DNA of 64,000 bases from Tieghemiomyces parasiticus. Taxonomy: Eukaryota > Kickxellomycota > Dimargaritomycetes > Dimargaritales > Dimargaritaceae. The stretch is from the NCBI GenBank assembly GCA_027575765.1, contig JANBPT010000061.1:23135-87134 (forward strand), in the 5' to 3' direction. Made by a program: the position numbers and the translations under genes. The first letter of the stretch is position 1; every line of letters begins with the position of its first letter. Shown piece by piece: positions 1-10,825 of this stretch. A model generated the notes under the pieces. The model saw only the letters and a program-made list of their open reading frames with translations, had not been told where the DNA came from and did not search any database.

Positions 1-4
1 GCCA

Positions 5-782
5 ATGATGATACCCCCGGCCGGATTTAGTCGACCGGGTGCCACTTCACCACTACCCACACTTATGAACCGATTCCGACGGTTCATGGCTCCTATGCCC
101 ATGGGGGTGCCCCCTGGGTCCTACCCGCCGTCTGGGTACCACAAAATCGACAACGACGCCTTTCATACCCCGGGGCTCCTCCATCGGTTACTCAACGGCC
201 AGTGCTGGATCATTACTACCATCATCGCCATCATTCTGCTGGTCGTCGTGGCTCTCCTGCTCTATCTCGCTCTAACTAAGAATGGCCAGCCCTGTGGTGC
301 CGCCTGTCTCGGCGTTGGCGATGGTGGGCTCTACCTGGATGGGTCAGGGCAGGCCAGCATTCTAAGCCGAAACAATAATACATGTAGGACGCACGACAAA
401 TCCGACGTGTACTACGCCGCCATCGTAAGTGGATATACCCTGACTTCCGTCATGGCAAATACGAATATATATGCCTTCGACGGCACTAGACTGGGCCATA
501 CACGACCTGTACCGATTCGTGGCTTACATCTAACCCATGCTTCCTCCCTGCACTACAATCCCCCAGAATCCCGGCCAGTATGGTATTTACAGTAACCTTA
601 CGCAGAGCCCCGTCTGCGGCAAATGTGTGCGCGTGTTTGGGCCCGCTGGTACCATCCAGGCCAAGGTGGTCGACCAATGCCAGGGCTGCACTTACGGTTC
701 CCTAGCCCTCAGCCCTTCAGCTTACGCCGAAATATCAGACAACTCGGGGCCCAGCGTGCCGGTACGCTGGGAAGGTTGCTAA
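5..782 (+). CDS. Membrane-anchored expansin/RlpA-like double-psi beta-barrel protein
   Basis: Two exons, 5..424 and 567..782, joined in phase 0 across an intron 425..566 (GTAAGT donor, CAG acceptor), give about 211 residues. A proline-rich cytosolic head (residues 1-65) is followed by one strong transmembrane helix (about 68-90) and a C-terminal domain that begins near DVYYAAI. After splicing this continues NPGQYG, then CGKCVRVFGP, VVDQCQGC and LALSPSAYAEI, the typical core of fungal RlpA/barwin-like double-psi beta-barrels with paired cysteines. Topology looks type II, with the barrel outside the cell or in the lumen. Family members bind or loosen polysaccharide walls, but many fungal ones have no proven activity, so the function is inferred. 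The frame is open to the left edge, so the true start may lie outside the window; the first ATG in view is used. A possible poly(A) signal AATAAA lies at 1097. Confidence 0.72.
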
Positions 783-3422
783 GCTCAGGCGAGCCTCGCA
801 CTGACGGCACGTCACCTTTCTGCGGTGCCAAGCAAAGGTCCCTCCGCTTGAGTCTGGCGAGGCATTACCGGACAGGCCGGCGGACCGTCAGTATAACACT
901 CCTTGTATTCTATCTATGCTATACTCGCCTTCTTTTTGACCTGCCCTTCTCCGGCAGCCCGCCCCACGATCATCACCATACTACAGCTACCTCGTCTGTT
1001 AAGGAACACCTCTTTACTCGGACGTTAATTAGAAGCAACCTTCTATGCCCCCGTATGCATACTATAAATACCCACTATAATTTGCAGCTTCTCAAAAATA
1101 AAATGATGTTTATTTAAAACAATTGCTATCGTTTGGTACCACACGGAGAGCTCTTCCTATTTAGCTGGCAATGTAGTGTCAAATGGCTAGGCTGGGAGTC
1201 TGTCAGGCATCCACGGCGGGCTCCAGTGTGACGAACCTACCCCACATCCGCCAACGATAATCTGTGAACCTCTGTGAGCCGCAGGGAGGGGGAGCTAGGT
1301 CGGGGACTGTAGAGAACGGACGAAAGGAGATTTATTTTGGAACCGGATATGTAGGCACAGGTGGCGGTAGCCCGGTGTGGTGGTGCTTTAGTGTGGTATA
1401 ACTGTGGGGCAGGGCGGCTGACGGTCCAGATTTCCGCGTGCCTTTGTCCAGGCACAGAGAATGAGTCCCAACCCGTACGCTGTGTAGTGGTCGGCAGAGG
1501 CCTTGACACTCAGGTGCAACTGGTCACCTCTGGTAAAAGATAAGCTGTCAGTTTATCCTTGGGTATCACACAGCCCAGGCAGGTCTGGGTTGGGTTGGGA
1601 CAGGGTCACCTTAAGAACATTACTTCCGGCGATTGGAGCCAGTAGGTGGATCATAATGATACACTCAACTTTTATCGCCTGTGACAGCGGAGTTCAGCAG
1701 GTAATCCTCTGACTCTGCCAATTTTCTCTGGGAAATTGGTAGCAAAACGTTACCGCTGGTGACGCAGATCATCAGTGAAGTTGTGCAGGTCCCGGTGATC
1801 GAGGTAGCTGCAAAAACTCTCAAGTCCCTGTGCAGAATATAGTGCAAAGTACTAGGGGAAGTGTGGAAAACATGAACCAGTTATTCAGCGATCAGCCGAG
1901 GGTCTTACGTAAACAGTCTCATAACTATGACCCCATAAAGTTTGCTAATATTATCTGATGAGCACCCAAATCATGGATCGACTTCAAGAGAGCAGTGGCC
2001 CGTACGAAATGGGGGCTAGCCATTTGTAGACAGTGGTTTAGCAAGGGGGCAGCCAGGCCCAACAGGTCATAATGGCCGCAGGGTGCGAGTAAAGAATCAT
2101 TGAGTTTGTGGTAGAGCAGCCATGGGCCATAGATGAAGGAGGATACGAAGTAAAGGCTAAGCCAATGGGTGGTGCAAACGAGAACAATAGGCGGCTAAGA
2201 TGCGAAACAAGTAGTATATGGAGGTTACTTTAAGATACATGAACCAGTGGTACGTGGCCGTGTTGGTATGAGTAGTTTCGGGTACGGCAGGCAGGAATTG
2301 TTGAGAACTGGGCCCGTAATTACCACAGGAGTGGTCCATTACTCTGGGTAAATATCTGACCAGGAGTGGAGCATCTCAGCAGGGTATTTCATCATATTAC
2401 ATTACTGGTACGCAGTAACATTGATAATAAGTACGGAGTCATTGTCGTGGTAAGTAGGAAACCGTGAGGAGATTGGTATGATCATAAAGTATAGGAGGAT
2501 AAAGATACGTTTATCAAGGTGTCCTCTCACTGGCTAATATGGCCCGTGGGGCTTAGACATGAGCCATGGGTAGCGTCTTGTAAGTTGGGGAGGCGGATGG
2601 TGTTCGCCTTTGGTTGCAAGTCGGAAAAAGGTAAGCTGAAACGTTTAGATAAAGAGGGGTAAGGTTATAGCAAGGTTTAGCTGGCGGAGAGTGTGGTCTG
2701 ATGCAAGGTACGATGATGGTAAGGACAATGTTAGGGATTTGTTGTAGGGTTAGGCGATAGTGGCGGCGAAGATGGCTGCTTGCCGCCAGACCGGCTAGGC
2801 GGGAACGCCAGTGGTGGTGGGTTTACTGTGAAGGGTGGAGTGAGTGGCTGCTGCGAGGTGCTTCTTGGCTACCACAGGGCCACGTGCCAATAGAAAAGTA
2901 AGGGAGGGAGCAGATAAAGCTTGTTTGGCTGTTGTTAATATATATATATATACAACTCTCGTGGCTCGCCGATAACAAGTTAAAGGGCGGGTCGTGACGA
3001 GAGGTAATATTTACAAAGCTCGGTTGTATCTGCCGCCATCTGACTATAATTAGGAAGCCCCTCCTCCCTCTTAAACGAGCAGTCACCGACTGTATTTCGC
3101 TGGGAATTAAATGTTATCGCACCCACTGAAACCTGATGGGGAAATGAAGTGTGAGAGGGAGGGAGGAATGCATGTGTATGTGACTGACGTTTTGCCCCCG
3201 TGCGAGAGATGGGGGAGGATATGGCCTGAGTATTTCGTAAGCAGTTCTCAACCGGGTTACCTCTTCATGCCCTTGTTCGAGATAAATGCAGTCCTACTCT
3301 AACAGCTCGTCTTCAACTCCGCACCTCCAAGCTTCTGGTTGCTACTATCGACCTCTTAGCCGTCGCATCTTCATTTCAGTCTTGACCACGCATTTCCCTC
3401 ATCTCCACCCTCGCTCCTCACT
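783..3422. other. Intergenic, 2.6 kb, no supported gene
   Basis: No conserved coding sequence recognised. It holds a possible poly(A) signal AATAAA at 1097..1102 for the gene to the left, a (TA)n run at about 2937..2952, and from about 3303 a C/T-rich leader running into the ATG at 3423. Short open frames here lack family resemblance. Confidence 0.6.
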
Positions 3423-4256
3423 ATGACTGAACAGGTAATTATTCCTTCTCGACGCCCAACCTAGCCCACCTATTGTGTGGCTGCTGGGTGCTGGACGAGG
3501 AGGGGTATCCCCCCCCTCCTACCGATAGTTCTTTACTGGCCCGCGCCTACCTGCCTAACTATTCTGCCCACGACCGCTCTGTGCACCCAACACGAGAAGG
3601 TCGACACCCCCAAACCCATCCTCTACACCTACTTCCGCTCGAGCTGCTCGGGCCGAATTCGTGCGGCTCTCAACCTCAAGGGCATCCCGTACGAGCCCCG
3701 GTACGTCAACCTCCTTACGGAGGAGCAAAACTCAGAGGAGCATCTCAAACTAAATCCGAACGGTAAAGTCCCGGTCCTGATTATCGACGGTTTACAGCTT
3801 ACCCAGTCCATGGCCATCCTGGAATATCTTGAGGAGACCCGTCCCGAACCAGCTCTACTCCCGTCGCGGTCGGACCCAGCCCGCCGAGCCGTCGTGCGCT
3901 CCATCTCAGATATTATCGCTGCCGACGTTCAGCCCGTCCAGAACCTCGGTGTACTGCGCCGACTCCCTGCGGATGGTCGCAAGCCCTGGGGTCGCTGGGT
4001 GGTGGATAACGGATTCCGCGCCGTTGAAGCGATTCTCCAGAAATCGGCGGGTCGGTACTGTGTCGGCGACCAGGTCACCTTCGCGGATATCTGCGTGTAC
4101 GGCCAGATGTGGAACGCCCTTCGGTACGAGGTGGATATGAAGGAATACCCCATCTTGGCGGGGGTGTATGAGCGGCTCCTAGAATTGGATGCGTTCCGCG
4201 ACGCGCTGTGGATTAACCAAGAGGACTGCCCTGCGGAACAGCGGCAGCACAGTTAA
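3423..4256 (+). CDS. maiA: Maleylacetoacetate isomerase (zeta-class glutathione S-transferase)
   Basis: Glutathione-dependent isomerase of tyrosine/phenylalanine catabolism, converting maleylacetoacetate to fumarylacetoacetate in the cytosol. Exon 1 is only MTEQ (3423..3434), ending at a GTAATT donor. Exon 2 starts at 3597 (or 3600, both in frame) after a branch-like CTAAC and runs to TAA at 4256, giving 222-223 residues, normal for the family. The N-terminal thioredoxin fold shows TPKPILYTYFRSSCSGRIRAA, carrying the zeta-class SSC motif that holds the active serine and cysteine. NPNGKVPVL and QSMAILEYLEE follow, forming the glutathione site. The helical C-terminal half has GDQVTFADICVYGQ. 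The small first exon was chosen because the only upstream ATG with a good donor gives an in-frame join and because the preceding leader is C/T-rich. No other tyrosine-catabolic gene is adjacent. Confidence 0.9.
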
Positions 4257-5673
4257 AATCGGAGGGCAGTGCTTGGTCCCGTTCTGAGACTGTAAAAACC
4301 GACGTTGTGGAGCCTGTGCAGAGACACTTCGTTGGCCTTATCGCCGGGTGATATAAATATACCGTTTCCACCTACCCTTAATTCGACAACGTGGCTGCGG
4401 CCCTTCGAAGTCAAATAGAAGCCATCTAAGGGTGTGGGAAAGCACATCGCAACCACAGTCTCCGTTTCATTGATCCCCCTATACGAGCCCATACCTCACG
4501 TTCCTCCTCCCCCCCCGTTCCACTGATTTGGCCAGGAATAGACAGTGCGATGGTGTGAACCGTCCGGGGATACACATGAATCCTGGGCGACAGCTGTGTT
4601 TGTAAGCGCCAAGGAAGGGAGTTACGCTAAGCCAAAAGGTGAAGGTGCCAAGCTGGGAGCGATATTTCAGAGCAAAAGGTAGTGGCTGCAATTACAGGAT
4701 CTACCCTGGACACCAGTCTAGAATTAGACAGGTTTTCGAAGGAAGTAAAATGGGCGGTTTGATTGCCATTTTCATCAGCACGCCGTGCTGCGTCACTTTC
4801 TCTCGGAGTTGACATGGGCAATTGACCCCAGTACACCTACACAGCTCATCAAGTTGGCGCTTCACTCTTCCCCGCCCCGCCCACGGACCTCGTCGTCACC
4901 GCTGGGCATGCTCTTCCCCCTCATCCCCTCCCCCTCCGCATACTCCAGTAACTACGCCAACTTTTCGGAAAGATACTGACTGGTACGCCCTCAACGCCGA
5001 TGGCATGTATGGGGAGAAAGTGGGCTAGGTTCCAGGGCCAATCAGGTCCAAACGAAATACCCTCGGGCCACTACATATCGCCCATTCCGTCCAAAGGGAA
5101 TAGATGGTTGGAGGATAGATGGCTTCGCCCTGGCGCCCATACGGCTCTCTTGGGTGCCCGCCACCACACCCGTTTTCTGTGCGTCTTTCGGCTCGTCGCC
5201 GTGGGGGGGGGGGTGAGGCGCGGCGGGGTATCCAAGAGGTAGGGGGCAAGTATTGAAGAGCGATGGAGATACTTAGTAACTGTGCACTTGGGTGGGTGAG
5301 ATGAGAGTGTTGAATAGGGCACTCAGCCTTCCTCTCCTCACGCACTTCATCTCGCCGTTTCCTTCCCCACACCCCCTTCTAACCTTCCCCCCGCCGTTGC
5401 CGCTAGCCACAGAGGTATATAAATGAGCCCGCCTGGCTGCACCTGCCTCTCGGATAAATATACCTGCCCCAGCCGTCTCTACACCCTTTACTCACACCTT
5501 AACCTCGTCTACCTTAACCTACGGCTGCCTATCCCGTCGTCTCAACCTTCTTACCCCTTATTTCGTCCACCGCGCACGCTCTTCTCACTTCTAATACACA
5601 CGCCTCTCCATTCCCAACCGCAAACACTGGCAACCTTTTACCAGTCCCGCGCATTTCCGCTTCTCCTCCGGCC
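4257..5673. other. Intergenic, promoter of the GILT-like gene
   Basis: Non-coding. A G11 run lies at 5203..5213. A TATA box at 5416..5423 is followed by about 250 bases of C/T-rich leader up to the ATG at 5674. Nothing else recognised. Confidence 0.55.
5416..5423 (+). promoter_or_regulatory. TATA box
   Basis: TATATAAA, 250 bases upstream of the ATG at 5674 and just before a pyrimidine-rich leader. It is the best TATA match in this intergenic stretch. Confidence 0.5.
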
Positions 5674-7367
5674 ATGTCGTACAAGTCGCTCCTCACGGCC
5701 ACAGGCGAGGTGGCCCACCGGTGGCGACCGACGACCAAGCAGCTCATTACGGGCGCCTGTCTCGTCTTCTGCCTCACTTACCTCATTCTCAGCGTGAATC
5801 AGGACCGCGACCGATGGGACGCTGCACGCCGTCGTCTAGGCAAGGACGATCGCCACTACCAGACGTCCTATTGGAATAGCTTTGTCGACCGGCCCCGAGG
5901 CACCCCACCGCCGGCACATTTGAATGATACCCGCCTGCGGCTGCTATCCCAGAAGGAAGCGTCCAGTGAGGGACTCCAGGGCAGTGGTGGCGATAACACT
6001 ACGGTTGCGGTGGACTTTTTCGTCATGTCCAAGTGTCCTGGTGAGTACACGCATTCCCGACGAGGGCACACTATTGCGGTACTGAAGTGGGGAGGCCGGA
6101 GCTCTCTCTGCGATACTGCTCGGTGACGGTGTCGTGGACATGACGCCATCCTCATGCTGCTCGTAAGCCCACGCGTGTACGACGCTAACCTTCTCCCCTC
6201 GTCCCCACGCCCTTGATCCTTTTTTCCCTCGCTTATGCCAGACGCCATCTTCTGCGAGAACTACCTGCACCGCGTCCGTAAGTAGTACCTCCACCCTGTT
6301 GACGACCAACTTGAGGTGTGGGGGGGGGGAAGGGTTCCTTAGACAATACCATGCCTAGCCTTCTCCGCCCTTATGACCATGCGATAGGCTGCAATGATAA
6401 CACCACATTACTAATACATTGCCACTCTACACGAGTGCGTCCTTCGTTTCCCACCGGCCCTATCCCCTTCTTCATTGCCCTCCTGATTAGTCGAAACGCT
6501 GAGACCGATTGCGCGGACCCGCTTCCACTATATCGCCAGGTTTGAGTCCCCCGACGACCCAGCATCGCCAGTGCGTTGTATGCACGGCCCTGACGAGGTA
6601 CGTACTTCCGGATTGTCACCACGAACCTGTTCGGAAGGTTGTGATGTGTCCTTCTTGGTCCCGGCTTGCTTACTAATTTGTAAAGCATACCTACGTTACT
6701 TGTATACCAATGCACTACACGTACCGTCCATACATCAACCTACGCCCTCCCCTCTTCAGTGCAAGGGAAACATCCAGCAGCTGTGTGTGGCGGACCGCTA
6801 CGGCGCCGATAAGGCCTACGACTTTATCTACTGCCAGAACCACGCCGTCCGGCGGATCGGCACGGAGCGCCTGGCGGCTACGTGCGCCAAGTCACTCGGC
6901 ATGGGCTACATGCCCGAGCTGACCGACTGCGTCAAGCACGACGGCGACGACCTGTTGCGTCGATCGATCCACTTTTCCCAAGAGAGCGAAGTTAGGTAAG
7001 CCTTTCTTCCTTTGTTGCTCTTTCTTGCATTGTTTTTTTTTTCCATTTTCTTGCAGGTTTCTACGTGAAGAAGCGGATCACAGCCACCGGCTTCATTGCC
7101 TTACTTTTTCGGTATCTAACGCGAACACCCTTATGGTACCTTTTCTTATATATGTATACACCATTCACAACACCATTGACCCCCTCCCCCACTTTTGGCA
7201 GTCAAAGCTGCACCGTCTATGTAGACCAGAAACTCCGCTGCATCTACGAATCCGGGAGCTGGCAGACATGTCCAGGTGGCCACGCCGAGGACGACTTTGT
7301 CCGGACCATCTGTGATGCCTACCGTGGCGACCCAGAACAGTACCCCGCCGCATGCAAGAAGCCGTAA
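5674..7367 (+). CDS. GILT-family thiol reductase-like protein, membrane anchored
   Basis: Five exons: 5674..6040, 6242..6277, 6491..6597, 6760..6995, 7202..7367, all GT-AG and phase-consistent, giving 303 residues. An N-terminal hydrophobic segment (about residues 25-42) acts as a signal anchor. The GILT fold then starts at VAVDFFVMSKCPDAIFCENY, whose second part sits on the 36-base exon 2. Exon 3 supplies LRPIARTRFHYIARF and CMHGPDE, exon 4 CKGNIQQLCVADRY and IYCQNH, and exon 5 QSCTVYVDQKLRC with GSWQTCPGG. The spacing from LLRRS to SCTVYV supports direct joining of exon 4 to exon 5. GILT enzymes reduce protein disulfides in lysosomes/vacuoles with a CxxC site. Here the site reads C-P-D-A with the next cysteine three residues further on, so redox chemistry may differ. 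The role is therefore family-level inference. Confidence 0.82.
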
Positions 7368-8914
7368 GGTTAGCGTTATGTAGTTTAATCAGCTGTGATG
7401 TACTTTACTAGGTAATTCGCTGGCCAAGCGAGCCCAATTATCTCCCGGGTACCGTTATGATTTTTAATGATTTTTATTATTGCATCGATTTAACATCCAC
7501 AATCGAAGCGGGGACCGATTATAATATAGTAAATCAGCCACGTAGGGCGAAGGTTATTACTTTGACCATGGGGATTTTCTATGATGGGGAGAGGGGAGGG
7601 GCCGTTATCAACGCGGGCTTTCTCACCCATAGCTGCTGGCTCAACCCAAACGGCTGCGGTACATACGGATGCCGAACCGACCGCGCAGCTCGGTGAGGAG
7701 GCGTGGTGGGGGGAGGGAAGGGGAACGGCAGCCATGTGCGGGAGACTTTGGTTGGAATAAAAGCCATTAACGCCTTCAAAGTAGTTTAGTTGGCTGAACC
7801 GCCCCCTCCTCTCTCTCTCTCTCTCTCTCTCCCTTAGATCTGTTAAGGAAAAAATGCGGAAAAAAGCATCCCCCACCTCCCCGTCGCGTCATACAAAAAG
7901 GTTACAAATACGTCACAACTCATAGGGCATGTGTGGGATAAGGGGGGGATACACAAACCGCCCGGTTCACATTCCTCCAGCGGACATCATGGTCATTTCG
8001 GGGGATGTGATATTGCCATCAAGTTACGCCTCCCCGTGGGAAGAAGTGGACACACTGATAGTTTAGTCCGCATGTAGGATATCAATCTCGCTAGCCGTGC
8101 TCTCCCACCTACTCCCCCCTCCCACACACTCGCTACATCCCTCCTCCTCTGGGTAAGGGTGTATGGGCCATGCTCCCGTCGGCCTGTGCTGCAGTTTGTA
8201 TAGACCCTGCCGCCACGTGCATAGCTTCCCCAGTGCATCACCTGTATAGTGACAACATCCATACCATAGTCCCCCAGTGGGATACACAAAAAAAAAACGA
8301 TCGTGGTACACGTGCTGGTGGCGTAAAAGGTAACTGGTACATATCCACATGCTGCTGTCTTTTTTTTAATTACACACATGGTTACACAAGTGAGGGTGGC
8401 AGAGGTCCTAGGTGTCTACCCCTGCGCCTCCGTGGATTGTGAGGTGCTGTAAGAGATACCCATTTCCGTTCGAGAATCAGAAATAAAAAGGTCACGAGAA
8501 GGGTTGTTTATTCGATGATTACGCAACACGTCGACGGTTGAAAAGAGAGCTGGGTGTACATAATTGTCAGTGGCGGATATGTGTGGTAGGAGAGAGAGGG
8601 GGGGTTAGTTGGACGAGAAATATGTAAAATGTAGATGGGAAGAGACAATAGTCGAGGAGAGGCGGGGTGCAGGTAATAATACAAGGCGGATAGGAAGAGT
8701 AAATTTCGACAAAGAGGGGGGGGCAAGTCGGCCACACAAGCGGCCTGGACAAGTTGGAAGTACAGAGAAGATTAGTATGGCCGACGAAATCTCACACCAA
8801 AGCTCCCAACGCACACACACACACTCACTCACGCACATAACACATATCAATTTTTAAAGGAGGCAGAAGCCAGCTTAGGACAGCACAACGCCCACGCACA
8901 GCACCGGGGAAGAT
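7368..8914. other. Intergenic between tail-to-tail genes
   Basis: Holds a candidate poly(A) signal for the left gene (AATAAA, 7756..7761) and one for the right, minus-strand gene (TTTATT, 8507..8512). There is a CT repeat at 7808..7831 and a short CA repeat near 8810..8826. No coding sequence recognised. Confidence 0.55.
7808..7831. repeat. (CT)n microsatellite
   Basis: About 12 uninterrupted CT units. Confidence 0.9.
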
Positions 8915-10825
8915 CTAAGTCCGGATGCAGGTGGCGGGGGTGGGCGAAGCGCTAGCGAAGGTAGGCGAGACCGAGAACAGATTGTACCCGGAGGGCGACT
9001 TGGTCATCACACCGCCACCCGCGGCGAGATACGAGTCCGAATGCGAGCTGTGGTGGTAGAACCCGTCGAAATGGCTGCGCTGGGGCGGGGGCTGGGAAGC
9101 CGCGCGGCGGCGATCGGCCAGGTGAGGGATTCCGATGGGCACCGCTGACGAGGCGTGGTAGCTGCTGCTGCTGAAGGTTGTGTCGTCATCGGACGAGGAC
9201 AAGGCCTCGTGATACAGGTCCGATGCAGACCCATCGTGGGTGACCGCCAGGGCACTGAAGGGCAGGTCGAGTGGAGCCGGCACGATCGAGGGGGAGGTGG
9301 AGAGCAGGCCCGAGGCCGACGCCATGGGCTGAATGGCCAGGTCCATGTACTTCTGGGCGTTACTCCGGGTGGCACTGGCCGACAGCGGGGAAAAAGGTGC
9401 CGCAACGGCAGCCGGGGCCGACTGATCAGGGCGCAGCGCGGCGCTGAGCGACGCCCCGAAATCGTAGCGGTTGGCCAGCCGGGTGCTGTTCATGCGCAGG
9501 AACCCGCCGTCGGGGGAGGTACCCAAAGCCGGGGACGAGGTGCGACGCGGGGCGGCGGCCAGTGGCGGGGATAGAGGACGGTGGTCCTCGTCCTCCCCGT
9601 CGGCCTCGACCCCGGCATCGGCGGGACCGGAGGGCAGCTGGCGGGGGTAATCGCCCAGCTCGGCGGGGTTGAAAAAATAGTCGGTCTGGAGGTGGGTAGG
9701 GTCGGAGCTGGATCGGCGACGCACGTACGGGGCCGGGGCGGCCTTGGTGAGCGCACCGGGGTGGGCGGTGCCATACCGGACATGGTAGTTGTGACCGGCG
9801 TTGTTGTCCCAGTACTCCTGGCCGGCCACAGTGTAGCGCAGGCAGAAGAAGAGCGAGCGACGGGTGGCGGCAGGCGCAGTGACCAGGGGCAGGGTGAAGG
9901 TGAAACGGTCCACGGCCGGGTGCGCGCTAGGCAGCGTCTCGGAGTATACGGCCCCCACCTCAGTGTAGGTCTGCCACAGGTCGGTGGTGTAGCGCACCAC
10001 CAGGGACTTTTGGTACGCCAGATTCTGGACTTGCACGCTGCCCAGCAGTTTGGACTTGTCTGAGGCCAGGGCGACATTCTCGAGCCGGACGGGGCGGGAG
10101 TGGAACAGGTTGACGGTGGGCGGGGGGAAGTTGACCAGGGTCACGACCATCTCGGTGCAAGTGGTCGGGGCCGTATCGTCCTCCTCCTCGTCGGTATCAC
10201 TGACGTTGTCGGCGTCGTCACCCGGGAAGTACTCGGCTGTGTGGCTGACAGTGTCCGGGGTCTCTAACTTGAGGAACAGCTTGACGCGCTCGAGGTTGGT
10301 CGGGAAGCGCACAGACTTGTTGGGGGTGACCGGGGAGGAGCGGGTGCCGTCTCGCACAGCCAGCCTGAGGGCCGACTTGAGGGGTGTGGCGGTCGGGCCG
10401 TTGGGCTGGTGGAGTCGAGCGGCGGTGGACACGAAGGCCTGGGGGCTGGGCAGCTGGATGGACAGGTTCGGGCGGGGAGAGCTGGCGAGCAGGGAGGTGT
10501 GCCGGGTCCGGCCGCTGTACGAGGTGACCGACGGGGCGCCGGTGTCGGATACAAAAGTGGAGCCGAAGCAACCCGCGGCGGTGAGTGCCGAGATGGTCGG
10601 CGGGCTGGTGCTGACTTTTCCCCAGGGCACCGAGTACGACGGGGCCGTCAGGGTGTGGGGGGACGTAGGAGCGGAGGAGGCGGGCGAGCCGGCCGGGGAG
10701 CGCTTGGCCCCAGCGACTAGGCTGACCCGGCGGTGGGCCCGCGCGGATTTGACGGGCGAGAAGAGACCGGCCCCTTCTGGTGGGAAGCACGGCGAGGTGG
10801 GGGCGGTAGCAGCCTGGAGCGACAT
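8915..10825 (-). CDS. GAC1: Protein phosphatase 1 glycogen-targeting subunit, CBM21 domain (GAC1-like)
   Basis: Single exon, 636 residues from the ATG at 10825 (context GCGACCATGTC) to TAG. A longer in-frame ATG at 10894 would add 23 hydrophobic residues and is judged less likely. The first 165 residues are Ser/Thr/Pro-rich and disordered. KSVRF at residues 170-174 fits the RVxF motif that docks the PP1 catalytic subunit. An acidic stretch (about 200-218) precedes a CBM21 glycogen-binding domain at about 243-352, recognisable from RLENVALASDKSKLLGSVQV, VVRYTTDLWQTY, FCLRYTV and EYWDNNAGHNYHV. The tail is low-complexity. Such proteins bring PP1 to glycogen synthase and promote glycogen storage. 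The upstream 1 kb is G/A-rich on the plus strand, so C/T-rich in the sense direction, consistent with a leader or promoter. Confidence 0.88.
   Translation of the reverse strand: MSLQAATAPTSPCFPPEGAGLFSPVKSARAHRRVSLVAGAKRSPAGSPASSAPTSPHTLTAPSYSVPWGKVSTSPPTISALTAAGCFGSTFVSDTGAPSVTSYSGRTRHTSLLASSPRPNLSIQLPSPQAFVSTAARLHQPNGPTATPLKSALRLAVRDGTRSSPVTPNKSVRFPTNLERVKLFLKLETPDTVSHTAEYFPGDDADNVSDTDEEEDDTAPTTCTEMVVTLVNFPPPTVNLFHSRPVRLENVALASDKSKLLGSVQVQNLAYQKSLVVRYTTDLWQTYTEVGAVYSETLPSAHPAVDRFTFTLPLVTAPAATRRSLFFCLRYTVAGQEYWDNNAGHNYHVRYGTAHPGALTKAAPAPYVRRRSSSDPTHLQTDYFFNPAELGDYPRQLPSGPADAGVEADGEDEDHRPLSPPLAAAPRRTSSPALGTSPDGGFLRMNSTRLANRYDFGASLSAALRPDQSAPAAVAAPFSPLSASATRSNAQKYMDLAIQPMASASGLLSTSPSIVPAPLDLPFSALAVTHDGSASDLYHEALSSSDDDTTFSSSSYHASSAVPIGIPHLADRRRAASQPPPQRSHFDGFYHHSSHSDSYLAAGGGVMTKSPSGYNLFSVSPTFASASPTPATCIRT

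Noticed and set aside
7057..7111. An extra GILT exon after the CAG at 7056 reading FLREEADHSH
   Set aside because: It cannot be joined in phase to the last exon at 7202, whereas direct joining of 6995 to 7202 fits phase and family spacing exactly.
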